NCBI RefSeq assembly: GCF_012034935.1
Contig: NZ_JAATEN010000019.1
Coordinates: 78,245-142,244, forward strand
Reading direction: 5' to 3'
From: Streptomyces zingiberis
Lineage (GTDB): Bacteria; Actinomycetota; Actinomycetes; Streptomycetales; Streptomycetaceae
DNA: 64,000 nt
Shown: one piece after another, positions 59,601 to 62,600 of the stretch
Layout of the letters: the number at the start of each line of letters is the position of its first letter
Numbering within the stretch: the stretch's first letter is position 1
Notes under the pieces: model-generated
The model's database searches: none
The model's input: only the letters and a program-made list of their open reading frames with translations
Told to the model about the DNA's origin: nothing
Made by a program: the position numbers and the translations under genes

Positions 59601-62600
59601 ACCGGCTGGCGGCCGACCCCGGCGCCCGGCTCGGCCAGGCGTTCCCGCTCCCCCTCGTCGTGTTCACCTTCCAGCAGATGAACACGCTGGGAGTGGACTT
59701 CGTCCGCGGCATGCTGGGGGTCCCCGCGCAGCAGCCGGTGACCAACGCCCAGCGGGCCAGGGCGTTCTGGGCGCTGGTCCGCGCCGCCGAGTTCCAGACC
59801 CAGCTGGTGCCCGTGGCGGACCGCGAGCCCCTGGCCCGCCGCACCCTCCACATGTCCCCGGGCGACCCGTGGGACCGCGATCGGCAGACGTACTACTGGG
59901 GGCTGGCGGCGCGGGCCCTCATCGACGGGGTGGACATCACCGACGCCGACCAGCTGGCCGCCTTCCACCTGGAGGTGAACGGCGCCTTCCGGTCGGGCCG
60001 GCTGCTCAAGCAGAACGGGAGCGTCCAGGGCGTCAACTGGAGCGCCACCCCCGCTCCCGCCGGAATCGACCCCGGGGCCGTCCACCGTGTGATCCCCGGG
60101 GGCGCCCAGGGGACCGGCGGTCCGGCCACCCGGGCCGAGATGCCGCCGTGGGCCCGGCCCGGAAGCGTCAGGTCGCTGCTGTACGTGGTCGACACCGGCC
60201 AGGGCGGCACGGTGCGGCTCCAGAACCCCGGACTCGGCCCGGTCTCCATCTCCGAGGGGGAGTACCTGGCTCTGCTGGACCGGGATCCCTCCCTCAGGAT
60301 CACCAGGACGGAACATCCGGTGATCTTCGTGACCACCGGTCCGGGAAACCTGGGAGGGCTGGCCCAGCGGTTCTTCGACCGCACCGGCCGCCCGGCCATC
60401 GGCTACAGCGCGCCCATGGTGCTGGCCCCCACGTCCCCCGGCGGCCCGCTCTCCATCCTCGTCCTCCCCGACCCGGCCACGGGGGCCCCGGGGCGCTTCA
60501 TCGGCGCCGGCCCCCAGAACCAGGCCCAGACCCCGGCGGCGGGGCCCGCCGTCACCTTCGGCCAGGGGCCCGGCACCGCCACGGCGGGCCCGGTCCTCGG
60601 GGGCCCGGTCCTCGTCGACCCCCTCCTCGCGCCGGAGACCCTGCTGCGGGGCCCGTCGGGCCGTCCGCAGGGGCGCAACTGGACGCAGTGGTCCGCGAGC
60701 CGGGTGCTGCCGGGGACCGTGCGGGTCGTGGAGACCGGCACCGGCAGGCCGGTGATCGCCTCCGAGGGGAAGGCGCCGTGGCCGGAGGGCTCCTACGTCG
60801 TCTGGGGTGACGGGGAGAACGGCCGGGCGCACACGGCCGACGGCCGGGAGCTGGACGGCGAGGGGATCGCCGAGCAGCTGGCCGCGGATCCCGAACTGGC
60901 CCGGCTGCCCGCGGATGTCCCCGTCGTGCTGGTGCTCTCCGGCGCCGGCGACCAGGACCTGGACACGCTCCGCGCCGTGGCGACGCGGCTCGGGCGGACG
61001 GTGTGGGGGCCCCGCGGCGAGGCGCGGCTGATGGCGGACCCGGACCCCGCCGCGGGCGGGCACCGGCCGGTGCTCGTCGACGAGGGTGACGCCGAGGTGC
61101 CGACCGGCACCTGGGTACGGTTCGACCCGCCGGCGGTCACGCTGCCGTACGAGGACCGGCAGTGGACGGCGCTGGACGGCACCTCGTTCAGCGACAGCGA
61201 CGCGTCCAGCCTCCCGCTGGTCTCCGCCGGGTACGCCAGGTTCGGCCGCGCGTCGCTCCATGGCCGGCTGCGGCTGTTCCACCGGCTCATGCGGGCGTAT
61301 CCCGAGTCGAGGATGGTGGAACACGTCGCCCGCTCCGGCTCCGGTCAGCGCTCCACCGGGATCGAGCAGATCACGCCCGCTCCGGCCTCGTACGTCTGGG
61401 CGTCGCACGGCATGCCCGGCGCGGTGTCGATCGCCCTGGGGGACGGCCGGACGGTGTGGCTGGGCAAGCGGGACGGCGCGCGGTACGTCGCCGGCCTGCG
61501 GGAGGTGCGGGAGCTGCCGCCGGGTCACACGCTGACGGCCGAGGTCTGCTGGAGCGCCTCGGACGGCGACCCCCGGGTGGGCGTGAACGAGTGGCGTCCC
61601 GCGCCGCACGTGGACGACCCGCTCGGTGAGGTGCCCTTCGGCCAGCATCTGGCGAACGAGAGCGGCCGGGAGACCACCGCGGCCACCCGGCCCACGGGGA
61701 TGGGCAACCGCAGCCGGATGCTGATCGACACGCCCGGCGGTGAGCGGGGGCGCCGGGTCACGTTCCGCCCCGAGCCGTCCGGTGCGCTGCTGGACGGGTA
61801 CGCGCGGACGGCGGGCCTGCACACCGGGACCGGCGAGGCGTCGCCGGAGGTGCGGGAGACGACGCTGCGGCTGGTGCGGGCCGCGCGGCAGATCTTCGGC
61901 AACACCATCGAGGACAGCGGGCGCAGCCACGCGCGGGCGCTGGAAGGACTCGGCGCGCTGGAGCGGATGCGCGCCAACGACCCCGCCCTGCGCGACCTCA
62001 CCCCAATCCGCATGGACATGCTGACCCTGTACGCCTGGCAGCACGCCGGGAACTCCTCGCGGGCGTACGCCTCCCTGCTGGACACCGCCCGGGACCGGGT
62101 CGCGGCCGCCCGCGACGCCCGGCTCGGCCAGGAATTCCCGCTGCCCGCCATCGGGCTCGCCCTCGATCAGTTCGCCACCGAGGGGCCGGACCTGGCGCGG
62201 ACCGTCGTGGGGCTCTCCCCCGGGCAGGAACTCACCCGGGACCACCAGGCTTCGGCGTTCTGGGCGCTGGTCCGCGCCTCCCAGTTCCTCCACACGACGA
62301 TGGACCCGCAGCGGCTCGAAGGACTGGGCCGCCGGGTCCTGCACCTGCCCGCCCACCGGCCGTGGGGCGAGAGCGAGGGCCGGCACCTCTGGTGGCTGAC
62401 CGCGCGGGCCCTCGCCGAGGGGGTGGATCCCAGGAACACGGACGTCCTGGCGGCCTTCCACCTGAAGGCGACCGTGGCCTTCACACCGGAGCGTCTGCTC
62501 CTGCGGGACGGGCAGGTCCAGGGCGCCAACTGGAGCGGGGCCGCCGCGCCCGCGGGGATCGACCACAGCGTTCTCCAGCAGGTGATCCCGGGGACGCAGC